Source of the DNA: JALYYC01 sp963795805
Lineage (GTDB): Bacteria > Chloroflexota > Dormibacteria > CF-121
DNA: 64,000 bases
Assembly (NCBI GenBank): GCA_963795805.1
Contig: CAWCIV010000004.1
Location: 372,001-436,000 of the forward strand
Direction: 5' to 3'
In this document: piece after piece, positions 7,718 through 16,692 of the stretch
How the letters are laid out: every line of letters begins with the position of its first letter
Numbering within the stretch: position 1 is the stretch's first letter
The notes under the pieces: generated by a model
What the model was told of the DNA's origin: nothing
Database searches by the model: none
The model's input: only the letters and a program-made list of their open reading frames with translations
Program-made: the position numbers and the translations under genes

Positions 7718-8032
7718 TCAGCCGACCAGGCCCTTCAGGTCGCCCTCGTAGCTCGCCAGGGCAAGGCGAACGTCAAGCATCTCGTCCGCGCTGACGCTCG
7801 GGGCGGCGGGATCGGTCAGCTCGTCCCGGACCGGGGCCGTCGCCGGCTCCGCCGGAGCCGCGACCGCCACCGCGATCAAGCGCTCGTGCTCGCAGTTTGC
7901 GCAGGTGACACGAACCAGCGACTGGGCGTCCGCCTGGGCGACCAGGTCAAGCCGGCAATCGGCCAGGTTTTTGCCGCATTCGGGACATTGAAACCGGCCG
8001 GCCTGGCGCCGGAGCACATCGAGGAGATCCAT
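7718..8032 (-). CDS. Small zinc-ribbon protein
   Basis: A 104-residue protein starting MDLLDVLRRQAGRFQCPECGK. Two cysteine pairs, CPEC (residues 16-19) and CANC (about 48-51), together with a further C near 25, make up a likely zinc ribbon. The C-terminus is an acidic Ala/Pro linker and a short helix (MLDVRLALASYEGDLKGLVG). An upstream in-frame extension to 8128 exists, but it overlaps the divergent GH18 gene and lacks coding character, so I used the internal ATG. Function unknown. Confidence 0.65.
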   Translation of the reverse strand: MDLLDVLRRQAGRFQCPECGKNLADCRLDLVAQADAQSLVRVTCANCEHERLIAVAVAAPAEPATAPVRDELTDPAAPSVSADEMLDVRLALASYEGDLKGLVG

Positions 8033-8121
8033 GGCTTCGTTGTACCCCGAACCTGGCCCGCCGAAGCGGGATGCTGATAGCGGGATAGGCCCATTAGGGC
8101 CTAACGGATGAGGTCCAGTTC

Positions 8122-9822
8122 GTGGCACAGGATCGGGTTGCCGTCCGGCCAGTTCCCGCCGATACTCCGGCGGACATGCGGCTGGGCGGCCTCCTCGGGC
8201 TTTGTGGCGTTACCGCCGGCAGCCTGTTGATGACTGGCCTCCCCTCGACCAGCCAGATTCCGGCCCAGGGCGTTCGGCTGCGCGCCCTCCATCTCGACGG
8301 GCGGCCGGTGCCCGCCCCGGCCTCGATCCCGGTATCGATCCGGCCCCAGCTGGTGGTCGAGGTGGACCGGCCGGTTCGGCCAGACGACTGGACGCTGACG
8401 CTGGACGATCGCCCCGTGTCGCTTAACCTCGCCGGGCCGGCGATTCGAGGTCTCCGCCTGGCGTTGCCGGGCCCGCTGCCGATGGGAAGCGCCCATCAGC
8501 TTGTCATCACCGCCGGCAGTCTTCGCGTCAGCGCCGCCTTTGACGTCGTTCCACCCTTGACTGCCACGGTTGCCATGCGCCTCCACGACCTTCAGATCGA
8601 TCGGGCCGTGACCGTCGCGGCGACCATCCACTTCTCTCGCCCGGTTGCCGATCGCGGTGGCGCGGTGTCCCACGTTTGGATGGATGGACACCCCACATTC
8701 ACCTGGCGCGATTCGCAAACGGTCGAGGCGGTTGCAGGCGGGTTCCACCTGTCCGACCAGGTCTCGATGCATGTCGGCGCTGGGGTCACCGCGGCCGATG
8801 GGTCAGTCAGCACGTCGCCGGCCGGTGCCACGCTGACGATTCCGCCCACGATCACGACGATGCTGCCGGGCCGCATGGTCCAGATGTACTACGTCAACAC
8901 GCCCGATGGTCGGGACTCGTTCATGAGCCACCTCAGGCAGATCGACGTGCTCAGCCCCGGCTGGTACGACGCCAACGCGGACGGAACCATCACCGGGTAC
9001 GCGCACCAGGACTTGATCGATGCGGCGCACGCGAACGGCATCGCCATCATCCCGCTGGTCGTCAACGCCAACGTCGACCCCGACGTGGGCCACGCCATCA
9101 TCGCCGACCCGGCCCGCCGGGCCACGCTCGCCGCCAACCTGGTGGCGGAGGCTCGCCGGTACGGCTATGCCGGCTTCCAGCTGGACTTCGAACAGATCCG
9201 ATCGGTCGATCGTGACCTTCTGACCGCCCTGGTCAAGGACTGCGCGACCGCGTTTCACGCCGCCGGACTCAATCTGTCGATTGCCGTCATCCCGCGGCTG
9301 CCCGGCGACGCGATCGCGACCGGTGTGTTAGGAGACTATTTCCGCACCTGGTCGGGCGCCTACGACTTCCGGGCCCTGGCCGCGTCCGCTGATTTCCTCT
9401 CCTTCATGACCTACGACGAGCACAACGGGGTCACCCCACCCGGGCCGGTTTCCGGCACACCATGGATGCGACAGGCGCTCGACTATTCGCTGCAGGGTGT
9501 GCCGCCAGAGAAGGCAACGCTCGGCCTCCCCACCTACTACCACGATTGGACCGGGGTGGGCCAACTGACCTCGAGCTCGTATGGAGACGCGATGACGCTG
9601 GCGCAGTCACACGGGGCCACCCCGACATTGGATCCGGTCGAGGACGAGATGCATTTCGGCTACGACGCGTACGGAACCCACCACGAGCTCTGGATCCAGA
9701 GTACCGAGACCCTCCGGCGCAAGCTACCCCTTGTCTATGAATACGGTCTCAAGGGGATCAGCGTTTGGCGGCTCGGCTTCGAGGACCCCTCGTTCTGGAG
9801 TCTGATCCCGCCGCGACGCTAG
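8122..9822 (+). CDS. Secreted GH18-family glycoside hydrolase (YaaH/spore-germination-like)
   Basis: A 566-residue protein. An N-terminal hydrophobic signal (about residues 19-40) is followed by two Ig-like beta segments (to about 245) and a GH18 TIM barrel. The barrel shows YAGFQLDFEQ, equivalent to the DxxDxDxE active strand with the catalytic Glu, then FMTYDEH and a C-terminal YEYGLKGISVWRLGFEDP typical of YaaH-type enzymes that act on peptidoglycan or chitin-like glycans. GTG start with GAGGT eight bases upstream. An internal ATG at 8176 begins directly at the signal peptide and is a good alternative. The 3' end overlaps the convergent kinase gene by 65 bases. Confidence 0.87.
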   Translation: MAQDRVAVRPVPADTPADMRLGGLLGLCGVTAGSLLMTGLPSTSQIPAQGVRLRALHLDGRPVPAPASIPVSIRPQLVVEVDRPVRPDDWTLTLDDRPVSLNLAGPAIRGLRLALPGPLPMGSAHQLVITAGSLRVSAAFDVVPPLTATVAMRLHDLQIDRAVTVAATIHFSRPVADRGGAVSHVWMDGHPTFTWRDSQTVEAVAGGFHLSDQVSMHVGAGVTAADGSVSTSPAGATLTIPPTITTMLPGRMVQMYYVNTPDGRDSFMSHLRQIDVLSPGWYDANADGTITGYAHQDLIDAAHANGIAIIPLVVNANVDPDVGHAIIADPARRATLAANLVAEARRYGYAGFQLDFEQIRSVDRDLLTALVKDCATAFHAAGLNLSIAVIPRLPGDAIATGVLGDYFRTWSGAYDFRALAASADFLSFMTYDEHNGVTPPGPVSGTPWMRQALDYSLQGVPPEKATLGLPTYYHDWTGVGQLTSSSYGDAMTLAQSHGATPTLDPVEDEMHFGYDAYGTHHELWIQSTETLRRKLPLVYEYGLKGISVWRLGFEDPSFWSLIPPRR

Positions 9823-11347
9823 GCCGCGTGCGGGGACCGCTCGGGGTGGCGTGCTCGGGCCGGCCGGCCGGCGGTAAGAGCAACTGGTAGAGGCGCTCCT
9901 GTCGTCGCCGCGCGGCTTCGTACATGGCGTTGGCGGAGGGGTTCGGTCGGAAGCTCCGACCGCGGGGTGGCGTCTCCTGCCAGAGACGTGGGCGCCGGCC
10001 GAGGGCGTGCAGGGCCAGGAGCGCGGCCCCGCGGCTGGAGGCCTCCGTCTCGGGCGACATCACGACCGGAAGCTTTAACCCGTCGGCGAGCATCTGGGTC
10101 CAGTCACGGGAATGGATCAGCTGCCCCCCGGTCGCGATCACGGCGCGAGGTCGAGGAACCGCGCGCCGCAGCGTCTGGGCAACCACAACGATCTGGTAGG
10201 TGATCGCCTCCATCGAGGCACGAAGCAATGCGGCCGGTCGGGTGCCGAGCGAGAGGCCGGTGATCGCGGCGCGGGCGTCTCCCCGCCAGTTCGGGCTTCG
10301 TTCGCCCGCCCAGAACGGCAGGATCGTCAGGCCGTGGCCGTCCGGGGCGATCAACCCCGCCTCACGTTCGAGCTTCTTTTTGTGCCGGAGCCCGAGACCA
10401 TCGGTCAGCCAGCGGATGACGTTGCCACCTTCGGACAGCGCGCCGCCGAGCACAAACCGCTGCCGATCCAGCCGGTAGACCCATGCGCCCCAGGGGATGG
10501 TGAGCCGGTCACGTTCCAGGATGACCCGCAGCGCGCTCGAGGTCCCGATGGTTGCGCAGAACCAGGCCGGTCGCAGACAACCGGCGCCTACGTTCGCGAG
10601 CACCCCGTCGCCGAGCGGCAGGAACCAGGGGACGCCAGCCAGCGACGGCCAGCGCTGGCGAAAGGCGGCGCGAATCGTTCCCGGTGATTCGTCCCACTCC
10701 GCGAGCTCGGACAGACGATGCGCGGAAATCCCCGCGAGGCGAAGCGCACTTCGGTCCCAGTCGCAGCGGTGCACGTCGAGCAATCCCGTGCCTGACGCGA
10801 TCGAGAGGCTCACGCGAGACTCGCCGAGAAGGTGCTGATAGACGTACTCGCCGAAGGAGATCCATCGGCTCGTGCGGCGCACCGACGCGGCTCGGGTCGC
10901 TCTGAGCCAGCGAAGCTTGGCCGGCCAGAAGCTGGCATGGAAGTAACACCCGGTGCGGGAATGGTAGGCACGCTCGTCGAACCGCGTGCGGAGGGTCCGG
11001 GTCTCGGCCGCGCTGCGCGTGTCCGCCCAGGTGAAGAGCTCGGTGGTCGGCCGTCCGTCGCGATCGACACCCATCAGGCTGTGCCAGTAGCAGGAAGCGC
11101 CGGCGGCCAGGATCCGAATCTTTTCGGCCTGCGCCGCCTTGAGCGTGGTGTCGATGGTCCGAAGCACCAGTCGGAGCAAGGCGTTGGGATCGGAGCTGAC
11201 CTGGCCCGGGGCGGTGGTGTCCACCTTGTAGGCGAGGTCGCAAAGGGTCGGTTTCACCATGCGTCCGCGGGTGTCGTAGACGACGGCTCGGACCGACGAC
11301 GTGCCGAAGTCGAGCGCCAGCACGCCGCTACGGGACGATCGAGCCAT
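9758..11347 (-). CDS. FGGY-family carbohydrate kinase (gluconokinase/xylulokinase-like)
   Basis: A 529-residue sugar kinase. The N-terminal phosphate motif LALDFGTSSVRAVVYD opens the first ASKHA domain. The second domain has IGTSSALRV and FVLGGALSEGGNVIRW, and a C-terminal adenosine motif AVIATGGQLIHSRDWTQMLADGLKLPV, all characteristic of FGGY kinases. The ordering most resembles gluconokinases, but the substrate cannot be fixed by eye. The last 45 residues are a basic, low-complexity extension read across the convergent GH18 gene. Confidence 0.87.
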   Translation of the reverse strand: MARSSRSGVLALDFGTSSVRAVVYDTRGRMVKPTLCDLAYKVDTTAPGQVSSDPNALLRLVLRTIDTTLKAAQAEKIRILAAGASCYWHSLMGVDRDGRPTTELFTWADTRSAAETRTLRTRFDERAYHSRTGCYFHASFWPAKLRWLRATRAASVRRTSRWISFGEYVYQHLLGESRVSLSIASGTGLLDVHRCDWDRSALRLAGISAHRLSELAEWDESPGTIRAAFRQRWPSLAGVPWFLPLGDGVLANVGAGCLRPAWFCATIGTSSALRVILERDRLTIPWGAWVYRLDRQRFVLGGALSEGGNVIRWLTDGLGLRHKKKLEREAGLIAPDGHGLTILPFWAGERSPNWRGDARAAITGLSLGTRPAALLRASMEAITYQIVVVAQTLRRAVPRPRAVIATGGQLIHSRDWTQMLADGLKLPVVMSPETEASSRGAALLALHALGRRPRLWQETPPRGRSFRPNPSANAMYEAARRRQERLYQLLLPPAGRPEHATPSGPRTRPSVAAGSDSRTRGPRSRAAKR

Positions 11348-11451
11348 GACCGACCCGTAGCCTATCGAAGTCGCGTATGGTGACCTTCGTCGAACGGGTT
11401 GAGGCGAAGGAAAGAACCCGGAAATCCTTTGATAGACTGTGGCAGCCCCGC

Positions 11452-11526
11452 TGGGGCGTGGCCAAGCGGTAAGGCGCCTGACTCTGGATCAGGTAATCAA
11501 AGGTTCGAATCCTTTCGCCCCAGCCA
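11452..11526 (+). tRNA. tRNA-Gln (anticodon CTG)
   Basis: The acceptor arms TGGGGCG and CGCCCCA pair fully and are followed by G and an encoded CCA. The anticodon arm is CCTGA-CTCTGGA-TCAGG with anticodon CTG. The T arm is AAAGG-TTCGAAT-CCTTT. The final GCCA is the first part of a 19-bp repeat that marks the integration site of the adjacent element, and the tRNA stays intact after integration. Confidence 0.97.
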
Positions 11527-11541
11527 TTTTCACTGTTTGCC
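11523..11541 (+). repeat. Left attachment-site repeat
   Basis: GCCATTTTCACTGTTTGCC begins with the last four bases of the tRNA-Gln gene and runs into its downstream flank. It is identical to the repeat at 16663-16681. Confidence 0.85.
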
Positions 11542-12943
11542 GCTGAGACGAGCGCGTCGAAGGGCTTTCGCAATTCAAATTCCAGCGTTCTCTCCTTCAA
11601 GACGCGGTTCGATGGCAGCAGACCCACAAGCTGGCGCCGTTGCTCCGGATCGGCCCGCTCGACTATTTGCGGCGCCTGCGCGATCAGTTCGATGAGCTTG
11701 CTGCCGACCTCCATGTAGGCGCCGTCGGCGTGCTGATGGCGGGCCAGGGCGCGGGTCAGCTCGCGGCGCTTCTCCTCGAGCCCGTCGAAGCGCTGCCGGA
11801 AGAACCTCCGAGATGAGCCGGTGAAGGCGATCGTCGTAGAGGCGATCCATGAGGAGCTCTTGCTCTTTTGATTTGGGTCCCGATTTCTTCGACAACCGTC
11901 TGGTGGTAGGCGCGCTGCTCCTCGCGGCTCTTGGCGATGCCCTGCAGGAGCCACGCCTTGACCTTCTCCGGGATGGCAATGCTGGCCAGCAGGGCATGGA
12001 CTTGCTCGTCCAAGTGCTCCTCACGGATGTAGGTCTTGCGGCAGGCCTCTTCTCCCGCACAGTGGTAGTAGACGTAGCGGTGCTTCTTCAGCTCGGCGGT
12101 CAGGTGACGGCCACAGGAGCCGCAGATCAGCAGGCCCTTGTATGCGAAGTCGTGTTTCTGGTAGACGGGCTTCTCGTGGGCGCTGAAGGCCGCCTGGACC
12201 GCGTCCCATAGCTCGCGCGACACCAGCGGCGGATGGCTCCCGGCCCAGGTTCGTCCTTTCCAGCGAAAGACGCCGTAGCAGAAGGGATTCTTGAGCAGCC
12301 ATTGCAGTTGGCTGAGGCTGATGAGCTTTGCTTGTTTGGTGGTGGCGAGACCCTCGTCACGGACCATCGGGGCCTTGATTGGATCCAGGACGATCACCTG
12401 TCGATCGCCTTCGCGGACGTTGCGGTACCCGGGGGGCGCCCGGTGCGGAAAGCCGCCTTCCTGACCTTTTCGGCCATGCCCTTTTTGACTTCGTCCGAGA
12501 GGTTGTCGATGTAGTGCTTGGTGAGGAGCACCATCATCCCGAAGGAGAGCTTGCCCGCCGCGTTGTCCGGAAAGTCCTGCTGCCAGAAGAGCGTTTTCGC
12601 TGGTAGCTCGTCGATAGTCAGGTAATCGCGGAGATTGCGGCAAAGTCGATCGACCTTCTCGCAGAGCATGGCGCCGACCGTCGTGTCGTGGCGCGCGGCT
12701 TCAACCATCTTCGAGAACTCACGGCGTCCAGGCTCCTTGGCGGTCTCGACGTCAACGTACTCGGCGACGATGCCAAAGCCGTGGCGCTCCGCGTACTCGC
12801 GGACTCGCTTCAACTGGACCGGGATCGAGTAGCCTTCGCGCTCTTGCTCTTTGGACGAGACTCGCGCGTAGGCAAAAGGCCGGAATGATGACGCCCTTGG
12901 TGCGCGTCGTTCCGATCTCTCGCTCGATCTGCTTCGCCTTCAC
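11542..12943 (-). pseudogene. Large serine recombinase (integrase), frameshifted
   Basis: The fragments read, in order: a GTG start giving MKAKQIEREIG; the catalytic-serine motif AYARVSSKEQEREGYS; the resolvase core (EKVDRLCRNLRDYLTID, KHYIDNLSDEVKKG); the recombinase domain (HRAPPGYRNVREGDRQ, LLKNPFCYGVFRWKGR); a zinc ribbon (ICGSCGRHL...CAGEEACRKTY); and a C-terminal coiled-coil. They lie in different frames. Breaks are visible near 12874-12877 (an extra base in a T run), near 12467, near 11880 and near 11815. The tail of the gene was displaced by integration to 16567-16662. It should be inactive unless these are sequencing errors. Confidence 0.88.
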
Positions 12944-13239
12944 GCGGCCTCGTCTCCGTCGGTCGTGGACAACTCGCGGGCCCCGAGTATAGAACCGCTG
13001 ATGCTCGCGAGCAAGTCGATCAAGCGGAACAGATTGCCTTCAACCCTCCGTCAGGTCCTAGTCGGAAAGCGGACGGCCAAGACCGCCTCCCAAACAACAC
13101 GCGTTGTCGGTGCATTGCCCGACCCTTCGGCCGATTGCTTGACGTCCTGCTGAAGGGGGCTTGACTCTGGCCCTCCCCCCGCGCGTTTCCGGGTCAGGCC
13201 ACCTCCCCGCCTCCAGGCCTGCGCGCCCACCAGCTGCCT

Positions 13240-13982
13240 CGACGGATGCAGTCTGCGATCGTCCGCTGTGAGGTCTCTCGTGCCGACAGGTCGGTGAGAC
13301 GAATCCGGTTCCCATTGGTCGCTTCGCCAGGCCTGCTGCACCGGAAAACCCGGCTCATACCCGATGGTCCGAGGGACCTCCCCGGTGATCAGGACTGAGT
13401 CATCGAGCAGGAAGCTCGGCTGCCGCTCCTCGACGATGGTGAACCCGACTTCCTCCAGCGCTTTTGCGGCTGGTGGTGGGAATTTCAATCGGATCGCGCC
13501 CTGGCAACACCGCCCGACGCCGATTCCAGAAATCGGGATGGATGAGGACCGGCAGCTTGCTTCGGCCAAGCGTCCGAGCGATTCCGTGACGTCCAGCCTT
13601 GTGATAGAAGTGGCCGTGACTGCACACGATCGCCTCGATCGATTTCGGATCGACTTTCCAGCCGTCGCATGTTCTCGATGAGCCCGTTTGGCGTGACGCC
13701 GGTATCGAACAGAATCCGTCGCGACCGCCCGTTCCGAGTCACATCGAGCAACAGCGAGAAGCCATGCTCGGCGATCAGTTGATCGGGGACGAAGCCATTC
13801 AGCATTGTCGCCGCAGGCAGACGAGCTTTGGTTGAGCCTACGCCCGATTGCTTTGCCGGACCTTCATCCGGCATCCAGACGTCATAGACGTTGTCGACCA
13901 GCGTCGTGATCGTCAGCGAGTCGACCAGCTCGAGGGGGATGTGCTGACGAGGCAACCGCCGCGTTTCGATCATCCGGAGCAA
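13240..13982 (-). pseudogene. Metallo-beta-lactamase-fold hydrolase, degraded
   Basis: The N-terminal part (SLTITTLVDNVYDVW, AEHGFSLLLD, RILFDTGVTPNGLIENMRRL) is in one frame. The metal motif region (KSIEAIVCSHGHFYHKAGRH) is in a second frame after about 13664. The part reading ALEEVGFTIVEERQPSFLLDDSVLITGEVPR is in a third after about 13467. The fold matches the dihydropterin-aminobenzene-phosphate-synthase-like subgroup. HGHFYH replaces the usual HxHxDH, losing a metal-binding aspartate. The 3' part beyond about 13250 is no longer recognisable. Confidence 0.75.
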
Positions 13983-14045
13983 AGGATACGAGCCGTCGAG
14001 AACGGTCCGGGGTGGACTACGCAGCCCACCCCGGATGTCGCGTGG

Positions 14046-15644
14046 TTACCCGATCTGAATCGTGTCCTGACTGATCGGTCCGGCACCCTGGCCGGGGAAC
14101 GCCGAGCCGACGCCGCTGAACATCACCAGCGTCACCGTATACCGACCGTGCGCCTTGTAAACGTGGCTTGGATTCTGGCCAGATCCCACGGTCCCATCGC
14201 CGAAGTCCCAGAAGTAGACCAGCACCGGCTGGGCGCTGACATTGGCCAGCGCGCTGAACGTGATCGTCCGGTCGCCCAGATTATGCGCCTTCGAGAATGT
14301 GAAGCCGCTGGAGACGCCATGCTGGCCGGTGGTCACGATCCCGCCGGTTCCGGTCGACAGGCCGTTCGCAGCGAAGACCGTTAATCCGACCGAGTACGAC
14401 CCGGCCGTTGGGAAGGTGTACGAGATACTCGGCGACGTGGTTTCGATTGTTGGCGCGTTCAGCACGGCGTTGAACTGCCAGACGTACTGGGCGACGCCGC
14501 CCGGAGCGGTCGAGCCGGTGGCGTCGAAGTTCAGTGTGAGGCCGTGCCCCTTGAACACCTTGAACGTCGCGGTCGGCATTTGGCCCACCGGGCCGAGCCG
14601 CTGCAGGCAGGTGTGGAATTCGTTGCTCCACTCCTCCTGATAGAAGTAGAAATGGCCATTGATCACCTGGTTATAGGCCGCTCCATTGGGCGCGGTGCCG
14701 AGCGGAGTGCCGTTCTGTCCTCCGCACTGGTCGCCCACCTCCGAGCCCTGGGACGCGCCTGCGCCGTTGGTCCATGCATCATTCGGGACGGGATCGGTGA
14801 CCGATTCATTCTGCTCGTGGCTCAGGCCGCCGCTGAGCTCCTGATCCCAGAAACCGTTGGGCTGAGGCGAGCGGCCGCCGCATCCCCGCATGCCCGGCAC
14901 GTAGGGATCGTTGGCGTAGATCAAGAAAGGCTCGATGGTCGTGTTCTCGTGATACGCACAGAACACTCTCGGGAGGCCAACCGAACCGGCTGAGCAGCCG
15001 CCGAAGGGCAGGCCGCTGGGATCGTTCGGGTTGTTGCTGAAGCAGAACTCGACGTGTTGCGGGGCCAGCAGGAAGTACTCATGGCTCAGGTCCTTCGGGA
15101 GTCCGCGCTCGGCGACGAAACGCTCGAGCTCGGTCTGCACCTGCGCGTCGCTAAAGCAATTGGTCATCGGGGCTGTGACCGGGCACTGGTTGGCCGGATA
15201 CGGCTGGGTATCGATCAGGCTGCCGCCGAAGGTCGTCTGATATTTCGCGAAGGCGCCGGTCAGGTCCTGGTATTGGGCCGACACCGAGTCGGTGTTCTGG
15301 TTGCCGCCGCTGTCGTGCGCGAGGTCCTTGAACCAGGTTTCCAGCCCACTGATGTAGCCGTCGCGATAGGCGGCCGCGCCATTGGGGCTCCAGTACACCG
15401 CGTAGTCGGTGTTCGACGGCATGACCGGCCCGCCGTTGTAGTCCATGTTGTTGAAGACGAGGTCAAACGGGGTCGGCGACCCGTCCTGGATCGGGACGAT
15501 CGGCGCCCGAAGCCGGATGTGGGTCTGCTTCGCGGCAGCCGACGCCCCGGTTGCGGCCGCCGGGCTGACCGACCCCAGGGTCGCCAGCACCAAGACCGAT
15601 GCGCCAAATCCAGCGAGCACGCTCCATCGGCGACGAAGATTCAC
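14046..15644 (-). CDS. Secreted PKD-domain protein with zincin-like HExxE motif
   Basis: A 532-residue protein. A Sec signal peptide (LRRRWSVLAGFGASVLVLATLGSVSP, in parts) opens the chain. The central domain (about residues 45-370) is rich in paired cysteines and contains GLSHEQNESVTDP followed by SEVGDQC. This HE-x-x-E-x-x-TDP layout recalls EXORDIUM-like and zincin-like extracellular proteins, but catalysis is unproven. Two C-terminal PKD-like beta domains follow, the second with YFWDFGDGTVGSGQNPSHVY. The GTG start is chosen because AGGGAGGG lies six bases upstream and the signal peptide begins there. It is the only large intact cargo gene of the tRNA-linked element. Confidence 0.8.
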   Translation of the reverse strand: MNLRRRWSVLAGFGASVLVLATLGSVSPAAATGASAAAKQTHIRLRAPIVPIQDGSPTPFDLVFNNMDYNGGPVMPSNTDYAVYWSPNGAAAYRDGYISGLETWFKDLAHDSGGNQNTDSVSAQYQDLTGAFAKYQTTFGGSLIDTQPYPANQCPVTAPMTNCFSDAQVQTELERFVAERGLPKDLSHEYFLLAPQHVEFCFSNNPNDPSGLPFGGCSAGSVGLPRVFCAYHENTTIEPFLIYANDPYVPGMRGCGGRSPQPNGFWDQELSGGLSHEQNESVTDPVPNDAWTNGAGASQGSEVGDQCGGQNGTPLGTAPNGAAYNQVINGHFYFYQEEWSNEFHTCLQRLGPVGQMPTATFKVFKGHGLTLNFDATGSTAPGGVAQYVWQFNAVLNAPTIETTSPSISYTFPTAGSYSVGLTVFAANGLSTGTGGIVTTGQHGVSSGFTFSKAHNLGDRTITFSALANVSAQPVLVYFWDFGDGTVGSGQNPSHVYKAHGRYTVTLVMFSGVGSAFPGQGAGPISQDTIQIG

Positions 15645-15784
15645 GTTCCCTCCCTTCGCCAGCTTTCCTGGCCGCACTAAAGATTCACTCGCTACCGGCG
15701 ATGGGCAGGCGCCCACCATCCGGCCGCCGGGTTTCCTTCCGATCGGAATGGTTGCATAAAGCGTCGATTGCGTCAACCGACGAT

Positions 15785-16018
15785 CTACCATCCGTCTCCG
15801 TTTCTGTAGTCGCACGTGAGCTCGCCATCGAGGTCGAGCGAGGCGCTCGCCGTCAAGACCAGGACGTATCCATCCTCATCAGGGGTGCGGACCACGCCAC
15901 TGATCGTGAGCGCCGACGTCGGTCCCCGCCAGGGTTGCCAGCCTCTGGCGCGGTAGAAGGGCAACCTTTCGTCGGTGCTTCCCAGCGCGCCGAGCTCGTA
16001 GGCCGCGCGGATGACTAA
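15785..16018 (-). pseudogene. AAC(2')-like GNAT acetyltransferase, C-terminal fragment
   Basis: The frame reads AAYELGALGSTDERLPFYRARGW, QPWRGPTSALTISGVVRTPDED, then LDGELTCDYRNGDGW before the stop. This matches, from memory, the C-terminal third of aminoglycoside 2'-N-acetyltransferases (ELGALxxSDExxxFYxARGWxPWRG, RTPDDD, LTCDWRxGDVW). The N-terminal two thirds, including most of the acetyl-CoA site, are missing, and the start region is occupied by an open frame on the other strand. It should not confer resistance. It is probably a remnant left by decay of the element. Confidence 0.68.
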
Positions 16019-16406
16019 CCTTATCCGCGTGAGCAAAACAAGCTTCGCGCGCATCCTGGGAGTTCTGATGCCGCCGACCTATGTCGGGCTGGGACTTCTT
16101 CTGCCTCAGTCGTCGGCTTCCGAATCTCTCGGGCCGTTGATCTTCATCGCATCGGGGTTCCTTATCGGCCGCTGGTGGGCCCCGCTGCCGTCGTTCATCA
16201 CCTTCGCCGCCCTTGGGCTCGCGGAGCTCGCCAATGCGCACGGCGTCGGCCTCGGCACTCGGTTCGGATCCGCGATCCAGGTGCATAGCGACTTCGACCT
16301 GAGATTCTTCTTGTTCGTATCGACCGTTGCCATTGCCTCGCCGCTCGCCGGATTCGCCGCCCGCGCCGGCCTGTCAGCGCCGATCCGTCGATTAGCGCAT
16401 CGATGA
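16011..16406 (+). CDS. Small polytopic membrane protein
   Basis: A 131-residue hydrophobic protein with about three membrane segments (LGVLMPPTYVGLGLLLP, LGPLIFIASGFLIGRWW, FFLFVSTVAIASPLAGFAA). No motif is recognised. The ATG has no clear ribosome site. An internal GTG at 16029 is possible. It lies divergent to the AAC(2') fragment and inside the tRNA-linked element. It may be real cargo or a chance frame. Confidence 0.45.
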   Translation: MTNLIRVSKTSFARILGVLMPPTYVGLGLLLPQSSASESLGPLIFIASGFLIGRWWAPLPSFITFAALGLAELANAHGVGLGTRFGSAIQVHSDFDLRFFLFVSTVAIASPLAGFAARAGLSAPIRRLAHR

Positions 16407-16566
16407 CATCGCGGGCTTCCGACCGAGCCGACGAGCATGCGCCAATGGATCGAATCCCGTCTCCCGCTTCCGGGGACCCATTCATTCCATTCGCGCGAGC
16501 GCGACGCCATTGGGTTGACAGTCGAGGCTTTCCTCGCCCGGCTTGTCGATTCTCTCTAGCGTGTTT

Positions 16567-16681
16567 TCAAAACCGGTCGGAGCGACAGAAACGGTCCAGT
16601 GATGAGGCAGCGGCCTTGCTCAGTTCGGCCAGGACAGTTGCCAACTCTGACCAGTTGGCCCGGCCATTTTCACTGTTTGCC
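16567..16681 (-). pseudogene. Displaced 3' end of the serine recombinase gene
   Basis: Reading leftwards from the right repeat in the recombinase frame gives ANSENG, shared with the left end, then RANWSELATVLAELSKAA, ten further residues ending RSDRF, and TGA. At the left end the same frame instead runs into antisense tRNA sequence. The segment is therefore the native recombinase C-terminus, separated by integration at an attachment site located inside the gene. Confidence 0.75.
16663..16681 (+). repeat. Right attachment-site repeat
   Basis: Identical to the 19-bp repeat at the tRNA-Gln 3' end. The preceding bases (GGCCCG) also resemble the tRNA acceptor end (GCCCCA) with mismatches. Chromosomal sequence resumes to the right with the end of a lipoprotein gene. 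Confidence 0.85.
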
Positions 16682-16692
16682 CACTCCAGCGG

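Larger units (their letters stand above)
11523..16681. mobile_element. Decayed integrated element at tRNA-Gln, about 5.1 kb
   Basis: The direct repeat GCCATTTTCACTGTTTGCC flanks the region, one copy at the tRNA-Gln 3' end and one 5140 bases downstream. A serine recombinase gene reads leftwards into the left copy. Continuing its frame across the right copy gives 29 further codons and a stop inside the element. Joining the two ends would rebuild a complete recombinase C-terminus. Cargo: a metallo-beta-lactamase-fold remnant, a PKD-domain protein, an AAC(2')-like fragment and a membrane protein. The frameshifted recombinase suggests that the element is immobile. Confidence 0.85.

Noticed and set aside
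11452..11541. Recombinase C-terminus reading GWGERIRTFDYLIQ across the tRNA
   Set aside because: This is antisense tRNA sequence that became fused to the frame by integration. The native tail is at the other end of the element.
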